A DNA stretch of 34,749 nt. It comes from a virus. The notes beneath the pieces were generated by a model that did not search any database, was not told the DNA's origin, and was given only the letters and a program-made list of their open reading frames with translations. Positions 7,639-15,424 of this stretch are shown here, piece by piece (within the stretch, counting starts at the first letter, position 1; each line of letters begins with the position of its first letter). A program made the position numbers and the translations under genes. The stretch lies in the IMG/VR virus record IMGVR_UViG_3300028392_000173, positions 1 through 34,749 of that record; one strand, 5' to 3'.

Positions 7639-7879
7639 TGTTGCTATTCTTTTTTAGTGATTTTGCAAATTTACTCTGGTCTTTATTTTTTATAGCACTT
7701 AGTAGCTTACGCTCTAAAATTTCAGCCTGAACAGGCGTATAATGCCTGTTAATCATTTCTAGTAAATTAATTGCACTGGTAATGATGTTATGACCTCGGC
7801 TCTCAATAATGTGACTGGTGTCACGGTTATTACCGATTGACTCTAATTCTTCCAACAGGCTGCGAGTTTGTTTTTGCAT
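7625..7879 (-). CDS. Small helical hypothetical protein
   Basis: An 84-residue helical, basic protein (LLEELESIGN, AINLLEMINRHY, LERKLLSAIKNKDQSKF) that I do not recognise. ATG 7879 lies 7 nt after a late-type box, and the end overlaps the KxDG gene, so the two are probably made together as a late pair. No ribosome binding site is visible before the ATG. Confidence 0.65.
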   Translation of the reverse strand: MQKQTRSLLEELESIGNNRDTSHIIESRGHNIITSAINLLEMINRHYTPVQAEILERKLLSAIKNKDQSKFAKSLKKNSNNEPI

Positions 7880-7886
7880 GATATAG

Positions 7887-7894
7887 TATTTAGT
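7887..7894 (-). promoter_or_regulatory. Late promoter-like box, short leader
   Basis: ACTAAATA followed by C ends 7 nt before ATG 7879, just after the stop of the gp41 gene (7896-7898). It keeps the TAAATA core; the same ACTAAATA form precedes the gene at 33011-34132. Confidence 0.5.
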
Positions 7895-7895
7895 C

Positions 7896-9356
7896 TTACC
7901 TCTTCAAACTGTTGAGTAAATTTTTGAGTTTAGAACCCTGAACGTCTACTGCGACCTTTTTATTTAAGGGTTCTAATACTTCACCTGTAGCTTGGTCAAT
8001 AATAGGTTCTGTAGAAACTAACGTAGATTGTGCTCTCACTTGATTCATAATGTCGGTTGGACTAGGACTAGGTCTATACTTTGCTTGTTGATCCGCATAC
8101 CCGTCAGGATCGCTATCACTGATACGCATTGTTTCAATGTCATATTCTAAGTCAATTTTCATACCCACACCCGTTGAACTACGACTTTTCATACATTGAA
8201 TCTGATACTTACCACGCTCACGCATACTGCGACTTGTAAAGATACCAAACACATTATCTGCTGTATTAATTTTACTGATACCACCGGCAATGTGACTGTG
8301 GTCGAATTCAATCTCATCGACTGCACTACGATTCAACTGCGATGCAGTTACTAATAACACGCCCATCTCTTTAGCTAAGTTACGCAATTCTTCTGCAACA
8401 TATTTGTCTTTAATGAACTGATCGTTAGGATTAACTTTAACAGAGACCGGCATAACCAAATCTAAGTAGTCAACCATTACAAAATCAATTTTAATGCCTG
8501 TTTGAATTTGTACTTCTTTTAAGTAAGCACGAATATCATTTACATTACTTTGAGCGGGTAATCCTTTAACACGATACTTTCCTGCTTTTTTACCAACCAT
8601 CTTAACCTTGAGATCGGTAGTGTCAATGTCTTTACGAATTGCTTTAGTACCCATCTGTGTTAACATAGCATCAGTACGCAAACTTGTTAGTTCTTCACTT
8701 AATTCAAGTGTGATGTAGACTCCGCTCATTCCTGCTTGTAACCAGTTCAATGCCAAGTTCATCATTACTAATGACTTACCTGATCCTGAGCCACCTGCAA
8801 AGATGTTAAGTTCACCCCGACTCATACCACCATATAAGATACGATCCATCTGGGGCCAGCCTGTGCTAACTTGTCCGCCTGCGTTGAAGTATTTGTTAAT
8901 ACGACCTTTAGGATCAAAGAAGTAATCTGTACCCATGTCTCGTTGTAAACTAATTTGTACTGCATCTTTGATTAATTTTTCAACAGGACTAAAGTCACCT
9001 TTCTCAAGTAAGTCTGCGGCTTTAAGAATTGCTCTTTCTAGTTCTTGCCGTTTAGTAAATGATTCAAACGCATCAAAGAACCATTCGTTGTGACCTTCAT
9101 TCAGTTCTGGGATAGGTTCTATATCAATTCCAGTCATTGCTTTAACTTGAGTATGATCTGGTAATACTTTGTATTTGTTTGTATGTTCTTTAAATAACTC
9201 TGCGGCAGGTCTCAATGACTTATCAAAGTTTTCGCTGTTCATAATGTTCATAACCCGAGTGTATAATTCGGCGTTAGTCATCATCATTCGTAAAAAGTAC
9301 TTTTGTACTTCCGGGGTATAGTCAATTTGTTTTTTAGAATCCGTTTTGTTTACCAA
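7896..9356 (-). CDS. 41: Replicative DNA helicase gp41 (DnaB-like)
   Basis: Hexameric 5'-3' helicase that unwinds DNA at the fork and works with the primase encoded just upstream. The 486-residue length matches T4 gp41. Visible are an N-terminal helical domain (to about 150), Walker A GGSGSGKS (188-195), ITLELSEEL just after (motif H1a), DFVMVDYLDLV (Walker B, about 293-303), VTASQLNR (motif H3) and a C-terminal sensor region with KSRSSTG. The start is TTG 9356, with AAAGGA 8 nt upstream; the upstream primase frame overlaps it by 23 nt. The family assignment is very secure. Confidence 0.95.
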   Translation of the reverse strand: MVNKTDSKKQIDYTPEVQKYFLRMMMTNAELYTRVMNIMNSENFDKSLRPAAELFKEHTNKYKVLPDHTQVKAMTGIDIEPIPELNEGHNEWFFDAFESFTKRQELERAILKAADLLEKGDFSPVEKLIKDAVQISLQRDMGTDYFFDPKGRINKYFNAGGQVSTGWPQMDRILYGGMSRGELNIFAGGSGSGKSLVMMNLALNWLQAGMSGVYITLELSEELTSLRTDAMLTQMGTKAIRKDIDTTDLKVKMVGKKAGKYRVKGLPAQSNVNDIRAYLKEVQIQTGIKIDFVMVDYLDLVMPVSVKVNPNDQFIKDKYVAEELRNLAKEMGVLLVTASQLNRSAVDEIEFDHSHIAGGISKINTADNVFGIFTSRSMRERGKYQIQCMKSRSSTGVGMKIDLEYDIETMRISDSDPDGYADQQAKYRPSPSPTDIMNQVRAQSTLVSTEPIIDQATGEVLEPLNKKVAVDVQGSKLKNLLNSLKR

Positions 9357-10314
9357 TTTTTTTCCTTTGCATTTCTATTTTAATTTTGCTCATTGTAGCA
9401 GACTGCAATATACTGAGTAGTGTAGGTAGTCTACCATATTTGACAATTGCATCATTAACATCTTTTACGTCCTTGTCCCAGTGTGGGATACTGACGCTAT
9501 AGCCTAGTTGAATAGCCCTCTCACAGGAGTCAAATCCTGTTTTATCACGGTCGGGAACAAAAATGATTTGTCTGTTAAGTTGTGCTAGTAGTTCTGCTTG
9601 GTCATCGTTAATCGTGTTATGAGTTAACGCACAAGCACCTAGACTCAATGCATCAAAGATGCCCTCGACTAGTATACAAACACTTTGATTGGGTTGTTGA
9701 AAATCATATCCAAATACATAACCAGGTTGTTGTTCGTTGATATATTTTGGAATCTTATTGTCTAAGAACCTACTTGTGTGACCAACAATCTTGTTTTTGT
9801 ATGTATAGGGAATGATGATGCGATTTCCCATGCGACTTGATTCGTTGGGAGTGACCATGAAAGGATATTCACTACTACTTATACCTCTTGATTTTAGATA
9901 GTCTACATATATTTTGTGTGATTGATTATTTTGGTCAAGTAGTTCTGCATCGTCAGGCAGCTTATGTTCGTCAAACTTAATTTTAGTTTTCTTTTTAGGT
10001 TGAGTAAAGTCTAGTATATCTTTTTGTTGTAAACTTTCTAAACTCCACTTACTAATCTGCGTATCATCTACTCCGCACCAAGTTAATAGTTGTCGTGTAT
10101 TCTTTGTTAAACTTCTTCCAAGTGTGAACCCACACTTGAACCCACAATTAAAGCAATGGTATAACCAATTAATTGATCCATCAAAATGAACACCACCTCG
10201 GCTTCTGGCATCAGTTTTGTGGCCGCGATGGTTACAACATACAGCATTGAAACTGTGCCATCCACCTTGAGTGAGTTTTTTCTTGCCTGGAATTATAGAC
10301 AGAATATCGAACAT
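9334..10314 (-). CDS. 61: DNA primase gp61 (DnaG-like)
   Basis: Makes RNA primers for lagging-strand synthesis. The N-terminal zinc-binding domain shows Cys26/Cys27-x-His29 and, after a beta segment, HCFNCGFKCG (Cys54, Cys57). The TOPRIM catalytic domain shows ILVEGIFDAL (Glu217, Asp221) and FVPDRDKTG (Asp255, Asp257), followed by KDVNDAI. The length of 326 residues is close to T4 gp61. The gene overlaps gp41, its helicase partner. The ATG at 10314 lies only 6 nt after a sigma70 -10 box, with no room for a ribosome binding site, so the message is predicted to be leaderless. Family assignment is very secure. Confidence 0.94.
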   Translation of the reverse strand: MFDILSIIPGKKKLTQGGWHSFNAVCCNHRGHKTDARSRGGVHFDGSINWLYHCFNCGFKCGFTLGRSLTKNTRQLLTWCGVDDTQISKWSLESLQQKDILDFTQPKKKTKIKFDEHKLPDDAELLDQNNQSHKIYVDYLKSRGISSSEYPFMVTPNESSRMGNRIIIPYTYKNKIVGHTSRFLDNKIPKYINEQQPGYVFGYDFQQPNQSVCILVEGIFDALSLGACALTHNTINDDQAELLAQLNRQIIFVPDRDKTGFDSCERAIQLGYSVSIPHWDKDVKDVNDAIVKYGRLPTLLSILQSATMSKIKIEMQRKKIGKQNGF

Positions 10315-10320
10315 CTACAT

Positions 10321-10349
10321 AGTGTAACATAAATCTGTCACACAGTCAA
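10321..10349 (-). promoter_or_regulatory. sigma70-type promoter of the primase-helicase operon
   Basis: TTGACT, a 17-nt spacer ending in TGT, then TACACT, giving an extended -10. The -10 ends 6 nt before ATG 10314, so transcription should start at or within a base or two of the start codon. Confidence 0.75.
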
Positions 10350-10352
10350 TAC

Positions 10353-11141
10353 TTATCTTGCCAATATGTTGGTTACTACGCCCGCATTGCTCACAAACCC
10401 CATACGAATGAATGGGTGGAATCCATTAATGTTATAATGGAATGTGTCTGTTGTTTCAGTATAACTATATATTGTACTAATTGGATACCAGTCTGTATTA
10501 CCAATAGTAGAACCTTCAATCAATACATTACCATAGAAGTCGGTATATGTGGCTTGTAGTGTTAATCTAGGATTATCAGTTGTGGTATAAACACTGGTAT
10601 AATATACAACCGAATTAGAATCAGGTACATACGATCCGTCATTTGAATACCAATCTGGATTAGGATAACCTTGTCCAGTAGGAATAGTTATTTCATTGCT
10701 AGGAACAAAGCTAGGTAATATACTATTAACAATATTCATATCACCCCGGCCACCTGCATTTTGGTCTACAAATACAGGGTAATCAAATGTGCCTACTGGA
10801 ATTTCTAATGTATAATAACATTTTTGTGCCTCAATTTCTTCTAGCTCTCCGGGATTTAACATCAATGCGGCAATACCGGTTGCACCTAATTGAATAGTAA
10901 GTGCTTTTCTAATAAGAACTGTGACACCGGTAGAATTTAAAATTCTACAAGATATTTCTTTTCCTGTGATATTGACGGGTTTTTGTTCTTGATTTAAGAA
11001 CTGAAATTGAATTTGATTATCTACACCTTTGTGTAGAGTGAGTGGCTTTGCATACTGGGGCATATAACTCCTAGGGGAATTTCCTGATAAAAGAATAACG
11101 ATTTGTCGTTGGGTATAAACGAATACTTGAGTTGAGTACAT
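10353..11141 (-). CDS. Probable baseplate/fibre structural protein with BppU-like N-terminus
   Basis: A 262-residue protein from ATG 11141. The segment PLTLHKGVDNQIQFQFLN, followed by PVNITGKEISCRI, resembles the N-terminal immunoglobulin-like domain of phage baseplate upper proteins (BppU type). The remainder is rich in Tyr, Thr, Ser and Asn (about residues 140-255) and ends in a beta-rich segment, consistent with a virion surface protein. The in-frame upstream TTG (11156) is rejected because the ATG lies 5 nt after a late -10 box. It is monocistronic between the primase promoter and a divergent plus-strand gene. A structural role is likely; the exact position in the particle is unknown. Confidence 0.6.
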   Translation of the reverse strand: MYSTQVFVYTQRQIVILLSGNSPRSYMPQYAKPLTLHKGVDNQIQFQFLNQEQKPVNITGKEISCRILNSTGVTVLIRKALTIQLGATGIAALMLNPGELEEIEAQKCYYTLEIPVGTFDYPVFVDQNAGGRGDMNIVNSILPSFVPSNEITIPTGQGYPNPDWYSNDGSYVPDSNSVVYYTSVYTTTDNPRLTLQATYTDFYGNVLIEGSTIGNTDWYPISTIYSYTETTDTFHYNINGFHPFIRMGFVSNAGVVTNILAR

Positions 11142-11146
11142 AATCG

Positions 11147-11154
11147 TATTTATC
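11147..11154 (-). promoter_or_regulatory. T4-type late promoter box, leaderless spacing
   Basis: GATAAATA followed by C ends 5 nt before ATG 11141 on the minus strand. A second box on the opposite strand starts 26 nt away at 11180, so late transcription diverges here. Confidence 0.75.
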
Positions 11155-11179
11155 AAAATATATTGCCAGGCTACCCGAT

Positions 11180-11187
11180 GATAAATA
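11180..11187 (+). promoter_or_regulatory. T4-type late promoter box, plus strand
   Basis: GATAAATA on the plus strand ends 20 nt before ATG 11208. It is one of only two late promoters pointing right in the window. Confidence 0.7.
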
Positions 11188-11207
11188 TTTCGGTCATAAG
11201 AACAACA

Positions 11208-11588
11208 ATGTTACCTAACGAATTTTTCACAAAACTAACAGAAAACCACCCCTTCATCACCGTGTGCTCCTACGCTAATCAAGATTATGTGGGGATTGTA
11301 CAGAATAGAGATGATGTTGTCACTACTATTTACGATTATGGTGCTATAATCGACCCAATGGCTAAAGAGAAATTCTTAGAATTAGGTGATATATGGTGGT
11401 GGGAATCTAACAGATTGATTCCTATTAATTTATTCCTTAAAGATGAATGGATCATATTCAAGCCATATATACGAACTTTTCACAATAAAAGTCTAACTAT
11501 CGTGCATGGCCCTGCTTGTAGCATAAATGAACTACACAAACGTAGGACAAAACGCCGTAGTATTACGCTTGTGAAACGGATGTTGTAA
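11208..11588 (+). CDS. Small hypothetical late protein on plus strand
   Basis: A 126-residue protein starting MLPNEFFTKLTENHPFITVCSY; the in-frame codons upstream (11163, 11178) lie before or inside the late promoter and are rejected. It contains GDIWWWESNRLIPINLFL, an aromatic-rich segment, and a very basic C-terminus (HKRRTKRRSITLVKR). I do not recognise a family with known function, though the start looks like conserved unnamed proteins of T4-like phages. It is one of two plus-strand genes and converges with the DnaE-like gene, overlapping it by 26 bp at the 3' ends. The basic tail suggests nucleic-acid binding, as an inference only. Confidence 0.65.
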   Translation: MLPNEFFTKLTENHPFITVCSYANQDYVGIVQNRDDVVTTIYDYGAIIDPMAKEKFLELGDIWWWESNRLIPINLFLKDEWIIFKPYIRTFHNKSLTIVHGPACSINELHKRRTKRRSITLVKRML

Positions 11589-12144
11589 GTAAATTCATAT
11601 GTACAACGACTAACTGTGCATAAGCTATAGCATGACTCTTTTTGAAACTATATCCGTCATTCTCACGGTCCCATATAGTTTGACTCACTTCTTTCCAACT
11701 CTTACCAATTAAATGCTTTTTAGCAGGACGAATCAATGCTAAAAACATTGCTAATCTAGGGATACTATCAATTGGCTCAGTCATCTTCTGAATACTTTGA
11801 TAGTGATTTGATAGGTGAATTAATTTCTCAACAAATACTCTATCATTTAGTTTAGACCAATTTGGTTCATACATCAATTCAACTAAATGTGTTTCATCAC
11901 GAACCTGTGAATACACATGCACATTCAACAAGTCTAGTTTGAAATATCCACGTTTTTCTGCGTCTTCATAATGTAGTGCTGACATATTATTAACAGGATC
12001 ATATGGGATATCTGTTATGTAGACACCAGTATTGTGTCTACGAATAGGAGTGATATTACGCATTGATGCAGGTGTATGTTTGATTAGAGACAGTAGTTTA
12101 TCTCTATCTCCAAAATCTATGTCAATGTCTGAATCAATTCTCAT
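11563..12144 (-). CDS. Miniature DnaE-like protein (C-family polymerase palm motifs)
   Basis: A 193-residue protein with the signature motifs of bacterial DNA polymerase III alpha in the correct order. SDIDIDF (5-11) corresponds to PDIDIDF, which holds two catalytic aspartates; HNTGVYITDIP (37-47) to the HAAGVVI block; YFKLDLLNV (67-75, Asp71) to KxDxLGL with the third catalytic aspartate; YSFKKSHAIAYAQ (165-177) to the FNKSHAxAYA block. The spacers are far shorter than in DnaE (over 1000 residues), and the PHP, fingers and beta-binding domains are missing. It could be a mini-polymerase or terminal transferase, or a decoy of the host enzyme; function is unknown. It is the last gene of the uvsW operon, overlapping the SGNH gene by 11 nt. 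Confidence 0.65.
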   Translation of the reverse strand: MRIDSDIDIDFGDRDKLLSLIKHTPASMRNITPIRRHNTGVYITDIPYDPVNNMSALHYEDAEKRGYFKLDLLNVHVYSQVRDETHLVELMYEPNWSKLNDRVFVEKLIHLSNHYQSIQKMTEPIDSIPRLAMFLALIRPAKKHLIGKSWKEVSQTIWDRENDGYSFKKSHAIAYAQLVVVHMNLLTTSVSQA

Positions 12145-12898
12145 TAAAGAATGTTCCTTTAAAAAATCTATTGTCTTTTTGTAACTGTATCAATTTTGGT
12201 CTTGTTTGCTCGGAATTAAATATCTCTGATATAATTGATGCCAGAACTTTATTATTATCCAATGATAGGTGTGATGCTCGTTTATCAAAAACTTTTCCTT
12301 TAAAACTATCTTTATGTACTAAACCGCGTTGATCCAATAATTCACCAAAACTTACATCTGCTAAACCAGTTAAGCACGGCCCGAATGCTTCCGATATATC
12401 TATATATAAATCTACTAATTTATTATTTGTTGGAAAATCTACATAACTTTGCTCAAAAGGCATTAAGTTAATCAATTTTATATTTGTATCTTTGCACAAT
12501 TTGTTTACACTATTGAAGATATTTTGATATGTAAATAATTGTAACTCCTCAGAATACAATATAGGATGAGCTTCAAGTAATATATCAACATATTTTTTTA
12601 GTGAGTCATCACCGTGCGAATCAAAACCCCCGACATGACCTTTAGGTCTAATAAGAGATAGTTTAGTAAGGTGTTCAGGCAAATAACTCCACCTACTATA
12701 ATGTGAGTATGTAAAAACTATCTTGTCATATTTTTTATAATGTTTTAAAAAAAGTTCATATGACCACCATATAGAAGTAGATGGTTCACCGTAGCATACA
12801 TATCCTTCGTCTAATATCTCTGCTAATAGGCCTGTCCAACTTCGATTTTTGTGGTTATCAACTACTGCAAAACTATCTCCAAATATACCTATTGTCAT
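12134..12898 (-). CDS. SGNH/GDSL-like hydrolase
   Basis: A 254-residue protein that starts MTIGIFGDSFAVVDN, with GDSF (Ser9) as the nucleophile block. FTYSHYSRW (63-70) follows a hydrophobic strand where the glycine/asparagine blocks usually lie. FDKRASHLS (Asp205, His210) is near the C-terminus and could supply the remaining catalytic pair. Such enzymes are esterases or deacetylases of sugars and lipids. Its ATG overlaps the TGA of the exonuclease gene (ATGA), so it is coupled. It is more AT-rich than its neighbours, and its presence inside a replication operon is unexpected, suggesting an inserted accessory gene. Confidence 0.65.
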   Translation of the reverse strand: MTIGIFGDSFAVVDNHKNRSWTGLLAEILDEGYVCYGEPSTSIWWSYELFLKHYKKYDKIVFTYSHYSRWSYLPEHLTKLSLIRPKGHVGGFDSHGDDSLKKYVDILLEAHPILYSEELQLFTYQNIFNSVNKLCKDTNIKLINLMPFEQSYVDFPTNNKLVDLYIDISEAFGPCLTGLADVSFGELLDQRGLVHKDSFKGKVFDKRASHLSLDNNKVLASIISEIFNSEQTRPKLIQLQKDNRFFKGTFFNEN

Positions 12899-13443
12899 TT
12901 TGTCTCCATTAATCCTACTTTAATTAACTTAGTATACGCTTGTTGCACAACAATTGCTTGTCTTTCGGCATCTTCTACAGCTTTGTGTGTCGTAACATGT
13001 CCACCATCTTTTAATTTTACGCCGGCAATATCATACAATGTTCTTGTGTCTCTAATGTCCCAAAAGTTCCACGGTGTGTTTTTATCAAATTGTTTCCAAG
13101 CATGATCCATAACTACTACATCAAAACTTGCACCGTTACTCCATGCACACTTACTACGATTCCAGCAGAATTTGTATAATTGATTCATTGCATTTTCGTA
13201 TGACACACGGTCTCTGTCGCCCATAGCTTCTTCAATTGCTTCTGGACTTTGTTTGCCCCACCATTCCATTGTTGCATCATTGATACTGCGATTGTAAATC
13301 TCTGTTTGATCCTCAATCGTAGGACGAATCTCAATTTTATCAATAATGCCATGACCACGTGGGTCAAATAATACTGCACCAATAGTTAGAATCACACAGT
13401 CTGGTGTTGTGTCTAGTGATTCAATGTCAATCATTACATCCAT
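12895..13443 (-). CDS. dexA: DexA-like 3'-5' exonuclease (DEDD family)
   Basis: A 182-residue exonuclease of the RNase T/DnaQ superfamily, closest in outline to T4 DexA and Rv2179c-like enzymes. Catalytic residues are visible: Asp6 and Glu8 in MIDIESL, Asp108 in NGASFDVVVM, and His153 and Asp158 in THKAVEDAERQA (the DEDDh type). NDATMEWWGKQS is also typical of this group. It would degrade single-stranded DNA or RNA from the 3' end. The gene follows the 13445 gene by one base and shares ATGA with the next SGNH gene. T4 DexA is somewhat longer (about 227 residues). The gene symbol is given by function and context. Confidence 0.85.
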   Translation of the reverse strand: MDVMIDIESLDTTPDCVILTIGAVLFDPRGHGIIDKIEIRPTIEDQTEIYNRSINDATMEWWGKQSPEAIEEAMGDRDRVSYENAMNQLYKFCWNRSKCAWSNGASFDVVVMDHAWKQFDKNTPWNFWDIRDTRTLYDIAGVKLKDGGHVTTHKAVEDAERQAIVVQQAYTKLIKVGLMETK

Positions 13444-13444
13444 G

Positions 13445-13795
13445 TTATGCCTTTAATATTTTCCATACGTATTTTTTTTCTAGTATGTCTTGAAATTTTC
13501 TTGCTTCACTTTCTTTGTGGAAGACTGCTCCTCTAATCTCATACATCTGTTCCAAATAATTACCATATTCATGTCTAGTGTCCTGATAATACTCTATGTC
13601 ATCAATCCATAATGTATCATACTCACCACTATTAAGCATTATTGCTAATCCTGCCTGGTTACATTTTACTTCACCAAATAATATATCTAACAATTTTATG
13701 TTAGCTACACTATCTTTGATGTTTTTAAATGTAGGCCATTCTACTGACCAATTGTTGTTTGGTAAATCGTTTATGATGAAGGGTGAGTTGTTCAT
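13445..13795 (-). CDS. Small hypothetical protein, related in style to the downstream array
   Basis: A 116-residue protein starting MNNSPFIINDLPNNNW. It is acidic in the middle (YDTLWIDDIEYYQDTRHEY) and ends in a basic, alternating segment (FHKESEARKFQDILEKKYVWKILKA). The C-terminal layout, a strand followed by E-x-x-A-x-x-F, is faintly like that of its small upstream neighbours. Its ATG overlaps the stop of 13792-14064 (ATGA). No function is recognised. Confidence 0.6.
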   Translation of the reverse strand: MNNSPFIINDLPNNNWSVEWPTFKNIKDSVANIKLLDILFGEVKCNQAGLAIMLNSGEYDTLWIDDIEYYQDTRHEYGNYLEQMYEIRGAVFHKESEARKFQDILEKKYVWKILKA

Positions 13796-14064
13796 TGAAA
13801 TTTCAGTAGAAACACAATGTATTTCTTTTCGTCCATAATTTTATATCCATCTGTGATATTGCCATTGACTATCAGCATCTTAATGCCATATTTTTCTTCA
13901 ATGTAATCTTCAAAATCAAACGCATCAAACTGTCCATTCTTAGCATCTATCATATATTCAACACGAACTTTCTTTAATGCCGCCCAATAATCCCAACGTC
14001 TTTTACGAAAATTTAATTTAGGATCATCGTCATCATAATCTTGTAGATGCGGTATCGTTGCCAT
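13792..14064 (-). CDS. Small hypothetical protein of the F-x-L-K/R-F/W group
   Basis: A 90-residue protein from ATG 14064 (MATIPHLQDYDDDDPK), chosen over an upstream in-frame codon at 14088 because GAGGTGG precedes it and it shares one base with the upstream stop (TAATG). It ends GYKIMDEKKYIVFLLKFQ, the same C-terminal pattern as its neighbours (strand, charged turn, F-x-L-K/R-aromatic). DFEDYIEEKYGIKM in the middle looks helical. Function unknown; probably a small regulatory or binding protein expressed with UvsW and gp62. Confidence 0.6.
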   Translation of the reverse strand: MATIPHLQDYDDDDPKLNFRKRRWDYWAALKKVRVEYMIDAKNGQFDAFDFEDYIEEKYGIKMLIVNGNITDGYKIMDEKKYIVFLLKFQ

Positions 14065-14312
14065 TACTTCCACCTCAATATAAACCATTCAGCATCTTGG
14101 GCTTTTTCAAAAGCAAATTTAACACCATAGTTTCTAAAATTACCTGTACAGTTATCAGTGCACCAATCAACAATGTCAACAGCATGATAACGACTATCAA
14201 ATGGTGGTAGTTCTACTCTAATATACTCTAGCATGTCAACTATGATATCATAGTCCATTTCTCTAGCCATATCACTTGATAATTTTTCCATCATTTCGTG
14301 TTCAAGGTTCAT
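14064..14312 (-). CDS. Small hypothetical protein of the F-x-L-R-W group
   Basis: An 82-residue acidic protein (MNLEHEMMEKLSSDM) with CTDNCTGNF and a C-terminus VKFAFEKAQDAEWFILRWK. The ending F-x-F-E-x-x-x-D-A-x-x-F-x-L-R-W is the clearest copy of the motif shared by several genes in this stretch. Start and stop are interlocked with neighbours by TAATG overlaps, so translation is coupled through the array. Function unknown. Confidence 0.65.
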   Translation of the reverse strand: MNLEHEMMEKLSSDMAREMDYDIIVDMLEYIRVELPPFDSRYHAVDIVDWCTDNCTGNFRNYGVKFAFEKAQDAEWFILRWK

Positions 14313-14548
14313 TAAAAACTCAACTTACATAATATTACATCACGCTCATACCTAAATTTAAGTTGTATGAGCCCTCTAGTGATTCGCCACCTAGCATGGC
14401 GTTCACAGTTATCTATTCTATTATACAGCCATTCCAATACTTCATCGTATGATGCGGGAAAATCCATTCGCACACGTATCTCATGTTCATACCAACCCGA
14501 ATCAGTTTCTTCCCACCCAAGCTTTTCGTTATAGTTTTGAACTCTCAT
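14312..14548 (-). CDS. Small hypothetical protein of the same group
   Basis: A 78-residue protein from ATG 14548, which has AAGG 8 nt upstream; an in-frame GTG at 14554 is the alternative. It is rich in Glu, Arg and Trp (EETDSGWYEHEIRVRMDF, then EVLEWLYNRIDNCERHARW) and ends LIQLKFRYERDVILCKLSF, a degenerate form of the array's C-terminal motif. Function unknown. Confidence 0.6.
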   Translation of the reverse strand: MRVQNYNEKLGWEETDSGWYEHEIRVRMDFPASYDEVLEWLYNRIDNCERHARWRITRGLIQLKFRYERDVILCKLSF

Positions 14549-14555
14549 TGCCACC

Positions 14556-15230
14556 TTAGTAATTATGTGAATAAACTAGGAAATCACGCAAGCCTGAACC
14601 TTTCAATTTAATTTCTAACCTGCGTTTGTTACTGTATAGATATGTTCTTCCATATGCAGGAGCAATCATAGGAACAGTCACACCACATTTACCAATAGGA
14701 GCCATTTTTGTTATAAACTCAGTTGGTGATAAGGTAGTAGGCTCTACTTTGAACAAACAGTAGTATACTTTTTTTGTCTTCTTTTCACGTATGACAGTAA
14801 GTAGATGCAGATTATTTGTGTTGAAAATTTTAGCCATATACGGATCAACAAACATAGTCTTCAATCCAATATAGTCTTTACTATCAAATAGACTAGAAAA
14901 TAAACTAGCATTTTTTGCTTGAATATTTTGTAAGAAGCTAGCTTCTGTGGTTAATCCTTTATTGATATTGCCAATACTAATGCCTTTAACATCAAAGTCA
15001 GCAATAGGTGATTCAACATCTACAACATTTTTACCTGCACCCTTCCATGATGCACCTTGAATACTATCAGTGACACCGTACTCCCAAGTTTCTTTGGCAA
15101 GTTGTATGTCTCGATTCTTTACTCTAAAAGGCGTGTAGTAAGGATCCATTTCTTTGGCAAACTTCTTATTAAAGTCTTTACCTAATATTAGATCGTGTTC
15201 GTTGATTGGTACTGGTATAAAATTTATCAT
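14556..15230 (-). CDS. Hypothetical protein, possible PD-(D/E)XK-like nuclease
   Basis: A 224-residue protein from ATG 15230, which is preceded by GAGGTGG and shares ATGA with the upstream stop. I do not recognise the family. VVDVESPIADFDVKGISI (around residues 69-86) contains an acidic residue followed by Asp-x-Lys within alternating hydrophobics, as in PD-(D/E)XK nucleases, and KKVYYCLFKVEP later looks like a core strand. This is suggestive only; restriction-enzyme-like and structural explanations are equally open. It is larger than the small genes around it and does not carry their C-terminal motif. Confidence 0.55.
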   Translation of the reverse strand: MINFIPVPINEHDLILGKDFNKKFAKEMDPYYTPFRVKNRDIQLAKETWEYGVTDSIQGASWKGAGKNVVDVESPIADFDVKGISIGNINKGLTTEASFLQNIQAKNASLFSSLFDSKDYIGLKTMFVDPYMAKIFNTNNLHLLTVIREKKTKKVYYCLFKVEPTTLSPTEFITKMAPIGKCGVTVPMIAPAYGRTYLYSNKRRLEIKLKGSGLRDFLVYSHNY

Positions 15231-15424
15231 AACCACCTCAAACTAAAATGAATAGCATCATGTTCATTATCAAAATAAAAGTCCATATAGTCCTCAGTAG
15301 CATGTGTAGTAAATTTATCACCCGGTAAACCAAATTGTTCCATTGCCCAGATACAAGTTTCATCCCAATTATTAATAGTATTACCCTTCTGCCAAGGTAT
15401 ACGAACCCTAGTACCCGCCGGCAT
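15227..15424 (-). CDS. Small hypothetical protein of the F-x-L-R-W group
   Basis: A 65-residue protein (MPAGTRVRIPWQKG) ending YMDFYFDNEHDAIHFSLRWL, nearly the same C-terminal pattern as the 14064-14312 protein (F-x-F then D-A-x-x-F-x-L-R-W). It contains EDYMDFYFDNE, which is strongly acidic. The start overlaps the upstream zinc-finger gene by 17 nt and the end shares ATGA with the next gene. The C-terminal match makes a real gene likely despite its size. Function unknown. Confidence 0.65.
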   Translation of the reverse strand: MPAGTRVRIPWQKGNTINNWDETCIWAMEQFGLPGDKFTTHATEDYMDFYFDNEHDAIHFSLRWL

